Positions 21,920-32,837 are shown, numbered from the stretch's first letter. The stretch is DNA of 64,000 nt from Hyphomicrobiales bacterium (GCA_930633525.1 CAKNFP010000001.1:970001-1034000), one strand, 5' to 3'. Notes: generated from the letters alone by a model not told the origin. Numbers and translations are program-made.

Positions 21920-22228
21920 GGACAGCGGATGATGCGTCAGCGCTCCCGGGGGCTGACCTGAAGCCTGGATGACACCTGAATCAGTGTCTACGCTCCTCGA
22001 CGCAATTCGTTGATTTTTTTGGTTAACGAAAGGTTTCCATCTGCCTTGTCTCATGGCTGTCGTATGAGACCGTTTTCCCACCAATGGAGGGGGGACTGAC
22101 GGAAATTGCGCTGGCCAGACAGGAAGATAGAGCGCCGACTTGAATCAGGCTCGGCATTGCTCGCGCTTTTCGCGCAGCGGCTGTATCCGAGCCCGTGACT
22201 CACTTTCTCAGCGTATCAGGTTAACGTC
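21920..22228. other. Convergent intergenic region with a dyad
   Basis: No gene seen. It contains a dyad GTCTCAT/ATGAGAC with 9-base centre (22048-22070) followed by CGTTTTCCC, which could be a weak terminator for corA, and a T7 run at about 22013-22020. Both flanking genes end here. Confidence 0.45.
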
Positions 22229-22666
22229 CTATCGGGCTTTGCAGATTTTCGCCGAGCGGCACAGCTCCGGGCCGGCGCGTTCTCCGCTCGCGACTTTCTC
22301 CGTGCAGAGCCGCCGGGGAGGCGAGTCAGGCGAAGGTTTGATCATGGAACAGACCGTGACGACCTCACGCACCGGACGTTTCATCTCCTGGCAGATTCTC
22401 TCGACCTGGCAGGAGATTTTCCCCGGGGAGGAGTTGGGCGGGCCTTTCGCCTTGCCGCCTTGCGTCGTCGGCGATTTGGAAGGTTCGTCCACCTTGCCAC
22501 GCTTTGGCGCTCCGGCTTTCAGGGCCGCCTCAGTCTGAAGGGACGGCGACGATACGGCTGTCGCCTTGCGCCGGCTTTCCGGGGCCGACAGCGCCGGAGA
22601 TACAGCGGCCACGAGGAAAGCAGCCACCAGAACCGATCCCAAAATACGCATGAGACGCAACACCAT
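22229..22666 (-). CDS. Exported Cys-containing protein of unknown function
   Basis: About 145 residues. The N-terminal MRILGSVLVAAFLVAAVSPA with ALSA behind it is a clear signal peptide. The middle is Ser/Pro/Lys-rich and likely disordered. The C-terminal part has four Cys (CQVERIC, TVC, RLCTEK, ELCRSAKIC) that could form disulfides. Starts at ATG 22666 (MVLRLMRIL) or 22651 (MRIL) cannot be told apart; neither has an obvious ribosome site. I do not recognise a family. It ends at 22229 facing corA and starts 120 bases after the FAD oxidoreductase on the same strand. Confidence 0.65.
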   Translation of the reverse strand: MVLRLMRILGSVLVAAFLVAAVSPALSAPESRRKATAVSSPSLQTEAALKAGAPKRGKVDEPSKSPTTQGGKAKGPPNSSPGKISCQVERICQEMKRPVREVVTVCSMIKPSPDSPPRRLCTEKVASGERAGPELCRSAKICKAR

Positions 22667-22788
22667 AGATAGGGGTGGCCAAGTTGCAAGCCACGCTGGG
22701 GAGAGTGCCCATCCTATCAAGAGAGGTGGTTGCGTCGCGGAAGCGGCTGCGTGATGTCACGCAGCCAGCGCCGCTAACGATCTCAGAT

Positions 22789-24198
22789 TTAAACGATAAC
22801 GCCCGGATTGAGGATGCCCGAGGGGTCGAGCGCGGCCTTCAATGTGCGCATGAGTTCCATGGCGACCGGATCCTTCACCGCAGGCAGCGCCGCACGCTTG
22901 AGGCGCCCGATGCCATGCTCTGCGGAAATCGATCCGCCATGGCGGATGACGATGGCGTGGACGACCTCGTTGAGATCATGCCAGCGGTCGAGGAACGCTT
23001 GCTTGTCCCAATCGACAGGCTGGCTGAAATTGAAATGGATATTGCCGTCACCGATATGGCCGAAGGGAACGGGGCGGATACCGGGGATCAGCTGCTCCGC
23101 GGCGGCGCTCGCCTCTTCGATCAGTACGGGTATTTCCGCGATGGGCACTGAGACGTCGTGCTTGATCGAACCACCCTCGCGGCCCTGCACTTCGGACAAG
23201 GACTCGCGCAGTCCCCAGAAGGCCAGGCGCTGATCCAGCGAGGTCGCCAGGACCGCGTCCAGCACGAGCCCATCCTCGATCGCGCCGCCGAGGGAATGTT
23301 CAAGCTTGGCATCGAGATCGCCTTCGATCTGTGATGACAGCTCGATCAGCACATACCAGGGATGCGGTTCAGCGAAGGGGTCGCGCCCGCCCGGTGCGTG
23401 ACGCACGACGAGTTCGATGCCGATGCGCGGCATGATCTCGAAGGTCGTCAGGCTGGAGCCGATCTCCGACTTGACGCGTGCGAGAAGCTGTACGGCGGCG
23501 TCGGGCGAGGGAATCGCGCAGAACACCGTGATGCGCTGGCGCGGCCGCGGGAACAGCTTGAGTACGGCACCGGTCACGATGCCGAGGCTGCCTTCAGACC
23601 CGATGAAGAGGTTCTTCAGGTCGTAGCCGGTGTTGTCCTTGCGCAGTTTGCCGAGCGTATTGAGAATGCGCCCGTCGGCGAGCACGACTTCCAGGCCGAG
23701 CACCAGATCGCGCGTGTTGCCATAGGCAAGCACCGCCGTGCCGCCGGCGTTGGAGGCGATGTTGCCGCCGATGGTGCAGGAGCCTTCCGAGGCGAGCGAC
23801 AAGGGGAAGAGCCGGTCTGCGGCTTCAGCCGCCTCCTGAACTCTGAGCAGCGTGACGCCGCCATCCACCGTGATGGTATCCGTGACGGCGTCGACTTCGC
23901 GGATGCGATCGAGCCGCTGCAATGACAGCACGATCGCGGGACGCTGCGCGTCCGGTGTCTGGCCACCGACGAGGCCGGTGTTGCCGCCTTGCGGCACGAC
24001 AGCGAGACCGAGATCTTTGGCGAGCCGCATGACAGCGGCAACTTCCGTCGCCGAGGCCGGTTTGACGATCGCGCGTGCGGTGCCGTGGAAGAGCCCCCGG
24101 GGTTCGTGAAGGAACGGGGCCATGTCCTCGGGTGCCGTCAGCACATAAGGTGCGCCGACAATCGCCGTCAAAGCCTCGATCACACTCGCGTTGTCCAT
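22789..24198 (-). CDS. FAD-binding 2-hydroxyacid oxidoreductase (GlcD/D2HGDH family)
   Basis: Membrane-peripheral or cytosolic flavoenzyme of the FAD_binding_4/FAD-oxidase_C family (D-lactate, D-2-hydroxyglutarate or glycolate dehydrogenases). The 469-residue protein has VVPQGGNTGLVGGQTP and ASEGSCTIGGNIASNAGG (FAD site), GKLRKDNTGYDLKNLFIGSE, and a C-terminal GHIGDGNIHFNFSQP and HGIGRLKR with the metal-binding His residues. No other subunit genes (glcE/glcF) lie nearby, which favours a single-subunit D-2-hydroxyglutarate or D-lactate dehydrogenase; the substrate is not provable here. Starts 16 bases after the RNA methyltransferase gene, probably in one operon. Confidence 0.93.
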   Translation of the reverse strand: MDNASVIEALTAIVGAPYVLTAPEDMAPFLHEPRGLFHGTARAIVKPASATEVAAVMRLAKDLGLAVVPQGGNTGLVGGQTPDAQRPAIVLSLQRLDRIREVDAVTDTITVDGGVTLLRVQEAAEAADRLFPLSLASEGSCTIGGNIASNAGGTAVLAYGNTRDLVLGLEVVLADGRILNTLGKLRKDNTGYDLKNLFIGSEGSLGIVTGAVLKLFPRPRQRITVFCAIPSPDAAVQLLARVKSEIGSSLTTFEIMPRIGIELVVRHAPGGRDPFAEPHPWYVLIELSSQIEGDLDAKLEHSLGGAIEDGLVLDAVLATSLDQRLAFWGLRESLSEVQGREGGSIKHDVSVPIAEIPVLIEEASAAAEQLIPGIRPVPFGHIGDGNIHFNFSQPVDWDKQAFLDRWHDLNEVVHAIVIRHGGSISAEHGIGRLKRAALPAVKDPVAMELMRTLKAALDPSGILNPGVIV

Positions 24199-24214
24199 CC
24201 GCCACAGCCTCTGT

Positions 24215-25438
24215 TCAGCGTTTCAGCACTCCGACGATTTCCATATGCGAAGAATATCGGAACTGGTCCAGCGGTATCACGCGTTGGAGCGAGAAACCTG
24301 CCGCGATCAGGACCGACATATCCCGCGCGAAGGTCTGCGCATCGCAGGAAACGGCGACCACGTGTTTCAGCTTGCTGGCGGCGAGTTCACGGACTTGCGC
24401 TTGCGCACCCGCGCGTGGCGGGTCGAAGACCACCGCGTCGAAGCGGTTGAGCTCCAGCGGCAGCAGCGGGCGGCGGAACAGGTCCCGCGTCTCGGTGGTG
24501 ACCGGGCGCAGGCCCTGTGTGCCACGCGTCGCCTTGTCCAGGGCCTGGAGCGCGGGGGCGAAGGATTCGACCGCATGGACGGCGCTGCGCTCGGCCAAGC
24601 GCAACGCGAAGGGGCCGCATCCCGCGAAGAGGTCGGCGACGCGTTTAGCGTGCTGGCAGGCCTCGCTGACGAGCCGCCCCAGCGTGTCCTCGCCCATCGC
24701 TGTCGCCTGGAGAAAGCTGCCAGGCGGCGGTACCACGAGCGCGCGCCCCATCACGACGGCCGGCGGCCGGCGCTCGACGATGAGTTCGCCATGCAGGGAC
24801 AGGCGGGCGAGATCGAGATGGTCCGCGAGCGCGGTGAGGGACAGGCGCTCCTTGTCGCGCGCCGGCCCGAGCCCGCGCATGTCGACATCGAGCCCGCCGC
24901 TCGTTGCCGTGAGCTGGATGTCGAGAGGCTTGCGGACACCGACGGCGTCCGCGAGTGCCTTGGCCACGGCCGGCGCACGCGCCAGGCCCGGCGTGAGCAC
25001 GGGGCAATGGTCGATGGCCACGAGCGTATGGCTGCGTGCGGCCATGAAGCCCACGGCCGCTTTGCCGTTCACGAGTCGCGCATGGAAGGTGACGCGCCGC
25101 CGGCCTTCGCCGTGCGCGTCGAGGAGATCGTCAACCGGTACCTCGATCCCGGCCCACGCCAGGGCGGAGACCAGCAGCTCCCGCTTCCAGTGGCGGTAGA
25201 GCGTCTCGTCCATATGCTGGGTCGCGCAGCCGCCACAATGGGTGAAATAGGAGCATTCCGGCGCGCGTCGCGCTGGCGACGCCTCGTCAACTGCGAGCAA
25301 TTCGGTGCGGTCGCCGGCAAGGGCCACGGAAACGGATTCACCTGGCAACGCATAGGGCACATGCACCGGCGCGTTCTCATACAGGGCGACGCCGTCGCCG
25401 TGCCGCCCCAGGCGATCGATGGTGAGGCTGGTCGTCAT
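24215..25438 (-). CDS. RlmD/TrmA-type RNA m5U methyltransferase
   Basis: SAM-dependent uracil-C5 RNA methyltransferase. The 407-residue protein has a short N-terminal TRAM-like part (IDRLGRHGDGVA), a Fe-S cluster motif C-x5-C-x2-C in CSYFTHCGGCATQHM, the SAM motif VADLFAGCGPFALRLA, FDAVVFDPPRAGAQ and the catalytic Cys in VAVSCDAQTFARDM. The Fe-S motif fits RlmD (23S U1939) or RlmCD-like enzymes better than TrmA. Its stop-to-start distance from tlyA is 2 bases, so the two are coupled. Confidence 0.92.
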   Translation of the reverse strand: MTTSLTIDRLGRHGDGVALYENAPVHVPYALPGESVSVALAGDRTELLAVDEASPARRAPECSYFTHCGGCATQHMDETLYRHWKRELLVSALAWAGIEVPVDDLLDAHGEGRRRVTFHARLVNGKAAVGFMAARSHTLVAIDHCPVLTPGLARAPAVAKALADAVGVRKPLDIQLTATSGGLDVDMRGLGPARDKERLSLTALADHLDLARLSLHGELIVERRPPAVVMGRALVVPPPGSFLQATAMGEDTLGRLVSEACQHAKRVADLFAGCGPFALRLAERSAVHAVESFAPALQALDKATRGTQGLRPVTTETRDLFRRPLLPLELNRFDAVVFDPPRAGAQAQVRELAASKLKHVVAVSCDAQTFARDMSVLIAAGFSLQRVIPLDQFRYSSHMEIVGVLKR

Positions 25439-25440
25439 GG

Positions 25441-26175
25441 CTATCTCCGGCGCGCGCCGATTAGGAATTCACGGTTGCCGTCGCCGCCGGCGATCGGCGA
25501 GGGGATCAGCCCCAATACATCGAAGCCGAGCCCGCTGACAAAATCCGCAATCTCATCACAGACACGCGCATGAACGGCCGGATCGCGCACCATGCCCTTC
25601 ACGACATGGGTACGGCCCGCCTCGAACTGCGGCTTGACCAATGCGACGAGCGCCGCGTCGTCGGCGAGCAGGGGCAGGACAGGTGGTAGCACGAGCCGGA
25701 GTGAGATGAAGCTCACATCGGCGACAACAAAGCCGATGGGATCAGCCACCGCCTCGCGCGTGAGTTTGCGCGCATCGGTCCCTTCCATCGAGACGACGCG
25801 GGGATCGGCCGCCACGCTTGGATGCAGCTGGCCGTGTCCCACGTCGACAGCATAGACTTTTGAGGCACCCCGGCCGAGCAGGACCTCCGTGAAGCCCCCG
25901 GTCGAGGCGCCGATATCGAGGCAGATCAGCCCGGTCGGCGAGAGGGCGAAGGCCTCCAGTCCCGCTTCGAGCTTCACCCCGCCGCGCGACACATAGGGAT
26001 GCGGCGCGCTCGCCGTGATGGCCGCATCCGGCGCGAGGCCATCGGAGGGCTTCCGCACGGTGATGCCATTGGCTGTGACGAGGCCCGCGGCAATGGCGGC
26101 TTGCGCCCTCGCCCGCGTCTCGAAGAAGCCTCGTTCCACCAGGAGCTTGTCGGCCCTTGTCTTCTCACCTGCCAT
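25441..26175 (-). CDS. tlyA: TlyA family rRNA (cytidine-2'-O)-methyltransferase
   Basis: RNA 2'-O-methyltransferase whose studied relatives modify 16S and 23S rRNA; sometimes labelled hemolysin A from heterologous phenotypes. The 244-residue protein has an N-terminal S4 RNA-binding domain (RADKLLVERGFFETRARAQA) and a C-terminal FtsJ/RrmJ-type domain with YVSRGGVKLEAGLEAF, CLDIGASTGGFTEVLL (SAM site), VKPQFEAG and the catalytic Lys/Asp positions. It lies between ampG and the m5U methyltransferase on the same strand. tlyA next to dxs and xseB is a usual Hyphomicrobiales arrangement; here ampG intervenes. Confidence 0.95.
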   Translation of the reverse strand: MAGEKTRADKLLVERGFFETRARAQAAIAAGLVTANGITVRKPSDGLAPDAAITASAPHPYVSRGGVKLEAGLEAFALSPTGLICLDIGASTGGFTEVLLGRGASKVYAVDVGHGQLHPSVAADPRVVSMEGTDARKLTREAVADPIGFVVADVSFISLRLVLPPVLPLLADDAALVALVKPQFEAGRTHVVKGMVRDPAVHARVCDEIADFVSGLGFDVLGLIPSPIAGGDGNREFLIGARRR

Positions 26176-26197
26176 GATCGTTGCCTGCCATGGTCGC

Positions 26198-27493
26198 TCA
26201 GGCTCGTCCCGGGGCCATGCCCGCCGTCTCAGTCGTGGGGAAGGCCCGCATCATCCAGAGAAGCAATGCGAGGCCGGGCAGGGCGGCGGCGGTCGAGATT
26301 AGGAAATAGGTCGTCCAGTCCACCTGGTCCGCGAGCCAGCCGCCGCCGGAGGCGAAGATGGTGCGCGTGAAGGCCATGAAGGAACTGACGAGCGCGTATT
26401 GCGTCGCCGTATAGGCGACGTTGCACAGTGAGGAGAGATAGGCGACGAAGGCCGCCGTCCCCATGCCGCCGGCCAGGTTCTCGACACTCATCGTCACGAT
26501 GAAGACCGAGAGATTGGCTCCGACCATGGCCTGGACGACGAAAACGAGATTGCTGGCGGCCTGCAGGATGCCGCAGATGAGAAGCGCGCGCATGATGCCG
26601 AGCCGCGCCACGATGACGCCGCCGATGAGCCCGCCGGCGATCGTCATGATGACGCCGTAGGACTTCGAGACGAGGCCGATCTCCGCCTTGGTGAAGCCGA
26701 TTGCGAGATAGAAGGGGTTGGCCATCACGCCGATCAGCGCATCGCCGTATTTGTAAAGCGCGATGAAGAGGAGGATCGCGACCCAGTGCGGGCGCTGGGC
26801 GAAATCGGCGAGCGGCGCGACCACGGCACTCCTGATCCAGCCGAACGGATCGGCGGACAGGGAGGTTTCCTCGACGTCGGGGCGTGCCGGCTCGCGGCTC
26901 AGCAGGACGGTGATTGTGCCGACGCCCATCAGCGCGGCCATCACCGCATAGGCGGTGAACCAGCCGAAGAGTTCGGCGAGCACAAGCGCGCCGCCGCCGG
27001 AGACGATCATGCCCAGGCGATAGCCGAGCACGATATTGCCGGCACCCGCACCGAGCTCCTTCTGCTTCAGGCTCTCGACCCGGTAGGCGTCGATGACGAT
27101 GTCCTGGGTGGCGGAGGCGAAGGCGAGCGCGACGGCCCAGCCGGCGGTCGCCAGGAGATTGTGCGCCGGATCGCTGGAGCCGAGCCCGATCATGCACAGC
27201 GCGGTCAACGCCTGCGCAAGGATCATCCAGCCGCGGCGCTGGCCGAGCAGGCGGGTGAGCACGGGAACGGGCAGGCGGTCCACCAGCGGCGACCACAGCC
27301 ATTTGAAGCCGTATGCGGTCGAGGCCCAGGAGAACAGGCCGATCATCGTCATCGACACGCCGGCCTCGGCCAGCCACGCCGACAGGGTACCGTAGACGAG
27401 CGACAAGGGCAGGCCCGAGGAAAAGCCTAGGAACAGGATGGCGATGATGCGCGGGTCCGAATAGACCGCGAGGGAGCGGAGCCACGCGTTCAT
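26198..27493 (-). CDS. ampG: AmpG-type muropeptide permease
   Basis: Polytopic MFS protein (431 residues from ATG 27493) that imports anhydro-muropeptides for cell-wall recycling. Blocks typical of AmpG are FLGFSSGLPLSLVYGTLSAW, GLFSWASTAYGFKWLWSPL, VDRLPVPVLTRLLGQRRGW, SATQDIVIDAYRVESL and YKYGDALIGVMANPFYLAIG. Start chosen at 27493 (MNAWLRSLAVYSDPR), with GAGACACC just upstream; the in-frame ATG at 27517 has a weaker context. It sits between dxs and tlyA. No beta-lactamase or ampD is in the window. Confidence 0.92.
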   Translation of the reverse strand: MNAWLRSLAVYSDPRIIAILFLGFSSGLPLSLVYGTLSAWLAEAGVSMTMIGLFSWASTAYGFKWLWSPLVDRLPVPVLTRLLGQRRGWMILAQALTALCMIGLGSSDPAHNLLATAGWAVALAFASATQDIVIDAYRVESLKQKELGAGAGNIVLGYRLGMIVSGGGALVLAELFGWFTAYAVMAALMGVGTITVLLSREPARPDVEETSLSADPFGWIRSAVVAPLADFAQRPHWVAILLFIALYKYGDALIGVMANPFYLAIGFTKAEIGLVSKSYGVIMTIAGGLIGGVIVARLGIMRALLICGILQAASNLVFVVQAMVGANLSVFIVTMSVENLAGGMGTAAFVAYLSSLCNVAYTATQYALVSSFMAFTRTIFASGGGWLADQVDWTTYFLISTAAALPGLALLLWMMRAFPTTETAGMAPGRA

Positions 27494-27630
27494 GGTGTCT
27501 CGTTCATGATGGGCCATCCGGCCGTTGCGGTGCGGTTCAGAACCGTTCGATCGATCCCGCCACTATCCGCGAATATGCTTATCAGTCCGTAAGCGCGCAG
27601 GGCACGTCGGTCTGTGCCGGAAAGGTCTCT

Positions 27631-29577
27631 TCACGCGCTGCGCGCCACGTCGGCCTGCCCGAGCGCCCCGAACACCTGCGCGACGATGCCCGCCGCATCG
27701 AGGCCCGCATCCGCGTACATCGCCTCCGGCTTGCCGTGGTCGATATAGGCGTCGGGCAGCGTGAGGGTCCGCACCTTCAGGCCGCGATCGAGCGCGCCTT
27801 CGCTGGCGAGGCTCTGCAGGACGAAGGCTCCGAAGCCGCCGACCGAGCCTTCCTCGATGGTGATGAGGCATTCATGCTCGCGGGCGAGCCGGCGGATCAG
27901 GTCGAGGTCGAGCGGCTTGGCGAAACGCGCGTCGGCGACGGTCGTGGAGATGCCGCGCGCTTCAAGAATCTCGGCGGCCTTCAGGGAATCGGCCAGCCGC
28001 GTGCCGAGCGACAACAGCGCGACGCGGGTACCCTCGCGCAGGATGCGCCCCTTGCCGATAGGAAGCGGCACGCCCTTTTCCGGCATGTCGACGCCCACGC
28101 CATCGCCACGGGGGTAACGGAAGGCGATCGGTCCCTCGTCATAGGCGGCGGCGGTCGCGACCATATGGACGAGTTCCGCCTCATCAGCGGCGGCCATCAC
28201 CACCATGTCGGGCAGGCAGCCGAGGAAGGCTATGTCGAAGGAACCGGCATGGGTCGCGCCGTCGGCCCCCACGAGCCCGGCGCGATCGATGGCGAAGCGC
28301 ACCGGCAGCCTCTGGATGGCGACGTCGTGGACCACCTGGTCATAGGCGCGCTGCAGGAAGGTGGAATAGAGGGCGCAGAAGGGCTTGTAGCCTTCTGTCG
28401 CGAGGCCCGCCGCGAAGGTCACCGCGTGCTGCTCGGCGATGCCGACGTCGAAAGTCCGCGTCGGGAAGGCCTGGCCGAACAGGTCGAGCCCTGTGCCGGC
28501 CGGCATCGCCGCGGTCACCGCGACGATCTTCTCATCGGCGCGGGCGGCAGCGACCAGGCTCTCCGCGAAAACCTTGGTATAGGCGGGCGCGTTGCTCTTG
28601 GGCTTGGCCTGGACGCCGGTGACGACATCGAAGGTCCCGACTCCATGGTATTTGTCGGCCGAGGCCTCGGCCGGCGCGTAGCCCTTGCCCTTCTGGGTGA
28701 CCACATGGACGAGGATCGGCCCGGAGGTCGCGTCGCGCGCGTTGCGCAGCACCGGCAGGAGATGGTCGAGGTTATGGCCGTCAATTGGGCCGACATAGTA
28801 GAAGCCGAGCTCTTCGAACAGCGTGCCGCCGGTCCAGAAGCCGCGCGCGAATTCCTCGGCGCGCTGCGCCTTCTCGTAGAGGAACTTCGGCAGGTGGCGA
28901 GCGAGCTGCTTGCCGACCTCGCGGATGGAGCGGTAGGTGCCGCCGGAGACGAGGCGCGCGAGATAGGCTGACATGGCGCCGGCCGGCGGCGCAATCGACA
29001 TGTCGTTGTCGTTGAGGATGACGATGAGCCGCGCATTCATGGCGCCGGCATTGTTCATCGCCTCATAGGCCATGCCCGCCGACATGGCCCCGTCGCCGAT
29101 GACGGCGACAACGTTACGCGGCTTTTCACCCGCGACCTTGCCACCCGCATCGTCAAGCGTCTGCGCGACGGCCATGCCGAGGCCGGCGGAAATCGAGGTC
29201 GATGAATGGGCGGCCCCGAAGGGGTCATATTCGCTCTCGGAGCGGCGCGTGAAGCCGGAGAGACCGCCGGGCTTGCGCAAGGTGCGGATGCGATCGCGAC
29301 GTCCGGTCAGGATCTTGTGCGGGTAGGCCTGGTGGCCGACGTCCCAGATGATGCGGTCGTGCGGCGTGTCGAACACGTGATGGAGCGCGACCGTCAGCTC
29401 GACGACGCCAAGCCCCGCGCCGAGATGGCCGCCGGTGATCGAGACGGCGCTGATCGTCTCCTGCCGGAGCTCGTCGGCGAGCTGGCGCAGGGCCGAGTCG
29501 GGCAAGCGCCTGAGGTCCTCGGGCAGGGCGATCGTGTCCAGAAGTGGGGTGGCTGCCGGCACGGCGATGGTCCTCAC
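27631..29577 (-). CDS. dxs: 1-deoxy-D-xylulose-5-phosphate synthase
   Basis: Thiamine diphosphate enzyme joining pyruvate and glyceraldehyde-3-phosphate, first step of the MEP isoprenoid route. The 648-residue protein has [57 protein letters not shown] (ThDP motif), [30 protein letters not shown] and [12 protein letters not shown]. It lies 60 bases after xseB and in front of ampG, as in the conserved xseB-dxs-tlyA order of Hyphomicrobiales. Confidence 0.97.
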   Translation of the reverse strand: MRTIAVPAATPLLDTIALPEDLRRLPDSALRQLADELRQETISAVSITGGHLGAGLGVVELTVALHHVFDTPHDRIIWDVGHQAYPHKILTGRRDRIRTLRKPGGLSGFTRRSESEYDPFGAAHSSTSISAGLGMAVAQTLDDAGGKVAGEKPRNVVAVIGDGAMSAGMAYEAMNNAGAMNARLIVILNDNDMSIAPPAGAMSAYLARLVSGGTYRSIREVGKQLARHLPKFLYEKAQRAEEFARGFWTGGTLFEELGFYYVGPIDGHNLDHLLPVLRNARDATSGPILVHVVTQKGKGYAPAEASADKYHGVGTFDVVTGVQAKPKSNAPAYTKVFAESLVAAARADEKIVAVTAAMPAGTGLDLFGQAFPTRTFDVGIAEQHAVTFAAGLATEGYKPFCALYSTFLQRAYDQVVHDVAIQRLPVRFAIDRAGLVGADGATHAGSFDIAFLGCLPDMVVMAAADEAELVHMVATAAAYDEGPIAFRYPRGDGVGVDMPEKGVPLPIGKGRILREGTRVALLSLGTRLADSLKAAEILEARGISTTVADARFAKPLDLDLIRRLAREHECLITIEEGSVGGFGAFVLQSLASEGALDRGLKVRTLTLPDAYIDHGKPEAMYADAGLDAAGIVAQVFGALGQADVARSA

Positions 29578-29637
29578 GCAAAAAGATGATCGGCCCGCCC
29601 GGCTGAAGGGGAACGGGCGATCCGGTCGGACGGCGGG

Positions 29638-29922
29638 TTATGTCTCGACGTCGAGCGGCTCCGTACCCGTCGCGCGCCCGTCGGACGACAGGGTTATTTT
29701 CTCGATGCGCTGCTCGGCCCGCCTGAGCAAGGCCTCGCAATGCGCCTTCAGAGCCTCGCCACGCTCATAGATGGCGAGCGATTCCTCGAGTGCCACATCG
29801 CCCCGCTCGAGGCGCGCGACGATCTGCTCCAGTTCCGCCAGCGCCCGCTCGAATGGCAGGGCGGCGAGGCCGGCCTGGTTGGCAGCGCGAGGAGGTGGGT
29901 CCTTCGAAACGTCCTTGGTCAT
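29638..29922 (-). CDS. xseB: Exodeoxyribonuclease VII small subunit
   Basis: The 94-residue accessory subunit of exonuclease VII, which degrades single-stranded DNA in both directions. [38 protein letters not shown] and the C-terminal helix [12 protein letters not shown] are the family signature. Start at 29922 (MTKDVSKD); a longer frame starts at 29976 without extra conserved sequence. In many relatives a histone-deacetylase-family gene precedes xseB; here that gene is 24 kb away at 53644-54570. The large subunit xseA is not in the window. Confidence 0.94.
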   Translation of the reverse strand: MTKDVSKDPPPRAANQAGLAALPFERALAELEQIVARLERGDVALEESLAIYERGEALKAHCEALLRRAEQRIEKITLSSDGRATGTEPLDVET

Positions 29923-29998
29923 GGTGCGCGTTATCGCCCGTTTACGCCCCAAGTTGCAAGCTTGGAGCCATTCCACCTTGTCGCCGTCCCACGCGGCA

Positions 29999-32785
29999 TT
30001 ATTGCGGCGGCGGGGGTGGCTGCGTGCCTGGCATGGCCCTGGTGGGCCGTGTCCTCAGAAGAAGCTTCTGATAGGCGAGGCCGATTCCGACCAGGACAAG
30101 TCCGAGCCCGATAAACGAGAGCGCCCTGAGCGCGCCTTCGAGGCTCGCCATGTCGACCAGGAAGACCTTGAGCACGGCAGCGAGAATATAGGCAGCTGAA
30201 AGAAGCCGGGCGAGGCGAAGCTGCCAGAGAAGCCCGATGGCGAGCAGCAGAACGCCCATGGCCAGAAGCGCCAGCGAATAGACCCAGAGCTCCGTTTCGC
30301 TGGTCATGCGCCAGAGGCTGACCACAGGCCCCTGAAACAGGCGCCGGATCTCGAGCAGCATGTAGAGCAGATGCAGGAAGAGGCCGAGCCCGGCAGCGGT
30401 ATAGACGTACCATGTCGGCCGACTGAGCCGCGCATACCACGCCACCGCAAAGGCCGCGATCGCTGGAACGAGATAGCCGAGCAGGAGCCCGTTGAAGATC
30501 GCGCCGCCGGTGATGGCGTCGCCTGAGAAGGCGGGGTTGTCGATCACGGCCAGGAGGCCGAAGGACACGGCCAGCGAGAAAGCGCCGAAGGCGAGGGACG
30601 CGACGCGATAGACTGGGTCCCTTCGGCGCGTATCGAAGCGCACCATGACCAGCGAGAACAGGAGGCTTGATGTCACCATCAGCCCAGCCTCGATCAGGCT
30701 GGAGGATTCCCGCAGGATGTCGCCGCCGTTGAGCGCATGGCGGATCTGGAAGAAGACGAGCAGCGCCGCGAAGACGATCGACAGGCTCTCGCAGAGCTGG
30801 GTGACATAATCACGGCCATGCCGGGCCAGGACCACTGCGGCGAGGCCAAAGCTGACCGCCGGAACGCCGTAGCCCCATAGCAGCCAGTTCAGGATCGGCG
30901 TGGTGCCGAGATTGCTCCCCGCGATGGCCGGGTCCCAGATAATGCGGCCGAGGACGAGGACGCCGATCGCGCCGACGACATAGCGCAGGGCTGGGATGCG
31001 GCATAGCCAGCCGACCCAGGCCGTGCCGAGCGCCGCGAGCGCGAAGGCCACCGTCAGCATGCCCTTGTCGAGCGCGAAGGTGAGGCCGAGCGCCAGCGCC
31101 GCGACGGCCGCGGAGGCAAAGGCCCCGGTGCCGAGCGCCAGGACTGGCGCTTCCGCTTCCCGCGTCCGCGTCAGGCGCGCGGCATAGGTCGCGGCAAGGC
31201 CGAGCGCCGCCGCCACGAAGGCGAAGGGAATGCTCTTGTCGAAACCGGTAACACGCCAGTAGGCGATGACGAGCAGGGCAAGCGGCCCGACGGTCGCGGC
31301 GCCCGCATAGCAGGCGATCGTTACGAAAGGCAGGCGCGCGCCGAGGAGGAGACGCCAGAGGCTCGCCAGCGCCACGGCCGCGCCGCTGCCGATCGCGAAG
31401 GTGAGATAGAGGCTGAGCGCTTCGGGCATCGGAACGCTGCCCGCGCCGCCGGGCAGTACGTTCTGCGGTTCGGCGAGGGCTTCCCTGGCGACAGGCCAGA
31501 GGAAGAGCGTGGCGCCCGCGATGGCGGCCGCGAGCGCGGCGGCGCCAGCCGCCGGGGCGATCCGGACCGCGGTCGCCATATAGAGCGCGACCATGATCGC
31601 TCCGAAGAGCGCGCGGGTGCCACCGTCGAGCGACACGGTCGAGGCGAGCCCCGCCAGGGCCGCGAAGACGACCAGCACCAAGAGACTGAGCGGATCGGGA
31701 AAGGCGCGCTCGTCGTCCACACCGCGGTTCGGGTCCACGACGAGAAGCGCCACGGCGAGCAGGGCCTGGAGGACGATATGCGTCAGCAGGGCCGGTGCAT
31801 GCCCCGTCGTGAAGGCGAGCACGAGGAAGACGCCCCAGAGCGCGGCGCCTAGCGCGGCCGAGACCGCGAGCCATTTCCACAGGCGCAAGCGTGCGAGGGC
31901 ATAGGAGGCCGCTACGGGGAAGAGGAGATAGATGACCAGCGCCCAGGGCTCGGGTTCATCCGTGGAGACGAGCAGCGGCGAGGCGAGGGCGGCGAGGAGC
32001 CCGAGCGCCGCGAGCGCCGGGCCATGTAGCACCGAGGCCGTCAATGTCGCCAGGGAGACGAGGCCGAGCAGCACGAAGGCGGTCGCGGGGCTGATGAAGT
32101 CGTAGAGCGCGTAGGACGCATAGACTGTCGCGAAGGCCGAGGCGGTCCCCGCCGCCGTCAGCACGCTCGGCACATGCGCCGAGGGGATGCCCGCAAAGGC
32201 CTCCGCGCGCTCGCGCCGGCGGAACCATTCGCCGGCCATGATCAATGCGAGCGCGAGAAGGGCCGCGCCCATGACGCGCACGCCAGGGCCGAAATAGCCC
32301 TGTTCGACGGAAAAGCGCACCAGCAGGAAACCACCGAGCGCCAGCGCGATGCCGCCGACCCACACGGCCCAACGCGAGCCAAGACGTTCCTCAAGGCCAG
32401 GCCGTTCCTCAAGGCCAGGCCGTTCCTCCAGACCGGGCCGCGGTTCCGCTGGCGCTGCTGCATGTTCGTCGGGGGTGTCCTCGCGGGCGGCTTGCGACCA
32501 TTCCGGAAGATCAGGTTCAGTCGCGGGCTCCGGCGGAACGGCGTCCGCCTTCTCCTCTGGCGTCTCAGCCGTTTCCTCGGCGGGCGGCTCCAACTCTTCC
32601 GGTGTCGGGGAGGTCACGATTGGTGCTTGCGCGGGGCGTTCGCCGAGAGCGAGAGTGCGCTCCAGCCCCTCGACCTTCTCCTCGAGGAGGCGCGTGCGCT
32701 GCCTGAGGCCCAACGCCATGATGAAACTGGCGATCGTCATGATCGGCAGGGCCAGTATCAAGAGCCCGAGCAGTACCCATTCCAT
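29999..32785 (-). CDS. DUF2339 polytopic membrane protein
   Basis: A 928-residue protein of the DUF2339 family. Helix 1 ([20 protein letters not shown]) is followed by a short coiled-coil-like stretch, a Pro/Glu-rich linker (~50-130) and then 20-plus hydrophobic helices starting at [21 protein letters not shown] three-fold tandem repeat of RPGLEE lies in the linker. The biochemical role of DUF2339 proteins is not known; they are thought to be inner-membrane structural or transport proteins. It starts 52 bases after the nadQ stop, and the C-terminus is Pro-rich (TQPPPPPQ). All neighbours are on the same strand. Confidence 0.88.
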   Translation of the reverse strand: MEWVLLGLLILALPIMTIASFIMALGLRQRTRLLEEKVEGLERTLALGERPAQAPIVTSPTPEELEPPAEETAETPEEKADAVPPEPATEPDLPEWSQAAREDTPDEHAAAPAEPRPGLEERPGLEERPGLEERLGSRWAVWVGGIALALGGFLLVRFSVEQGYFGPGVRVMGAALLALALIMAGEWFRRRERAEAFAGIPSAHVPSVLTAAGTASAFATVYASYALYDFISPATAFVLLGLVSLATLTASVLHGPALAALGLLAALASPLLVSTDEPEPWALVIYLLFPVAASYALARLRLWKWLAVSAALGAALWGVFLVLAFTTGHAPALLTHIVLQALLAVALLVVDPNRGVDDERAFPDPLSLLVLVVFAALAGLASTVSLDGGTRALFGAIMVALYMATAVRIAPAAGAAALAAAIAGATLFLWPVAREALAEPQNVLPGGAGSVPMPEALSLYLTFAIGSGAAVALASLWRLLLGARLPFVTIACYAGAATVGPLALLVIAYWRVTGFDKSIPFAFVAAALGLAATYAARLTRTREAEAPVLALGTGAFASAAVAALALGLTFALDKGMLTVAFALAALGTAWVGWLCRIPALRYVVGAIGVLVLGRIIWDPAIAGSNLGTTPILNWLLWGYGVPAVSFGLAAVVLARHGRDYVTQLCESLSIVFAALLVFFQIRHALNGGDILRESSSLIEAGLMVTSSLLFSLVMVRFDTRRRDPVYRVASLAFGAFSLAVSFGLLAVIDNPAFSGDAITGGAIFNGLLLGYLVPAIAAFAVAWYARLSRPTWYVYTAAGLGLFLHLLYMLLEIRRLFQGPVVSLWRMTSETELWVYSLALLAMGVLLLAIGLLWQLRLARLLSAAYILAAVLKVFLVDMASLEGALRALSFIGLGLVLVGIGLAYQKLLLRTRPTRAMPGTQPPPPPQ
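32386..32445. repeat. 18-bp in-frame tandem repeat in the DUF2339 gene
   Basis: GTTCCTCAAGGCCAGGCC occurs twice exactly, and a third, diverged copy follows (GTTCCTCCAGACCGGGCC). It encodes RPGLEE repeats in a linker, so length changes would be tolerated. Confidence 0.75.
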
Positions 32786-32837
32786 GGCTTCGTTCTACCT
32801 CAAACCCGCGAAATTCATGGTGCCGCCGTGCACCGTG

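Noticed and set aside
22140..22538. Plus-strand frame over the exported Cys-containing gene
   Set aside because: Antisense to a frame with a clear signal peptide; random composition.
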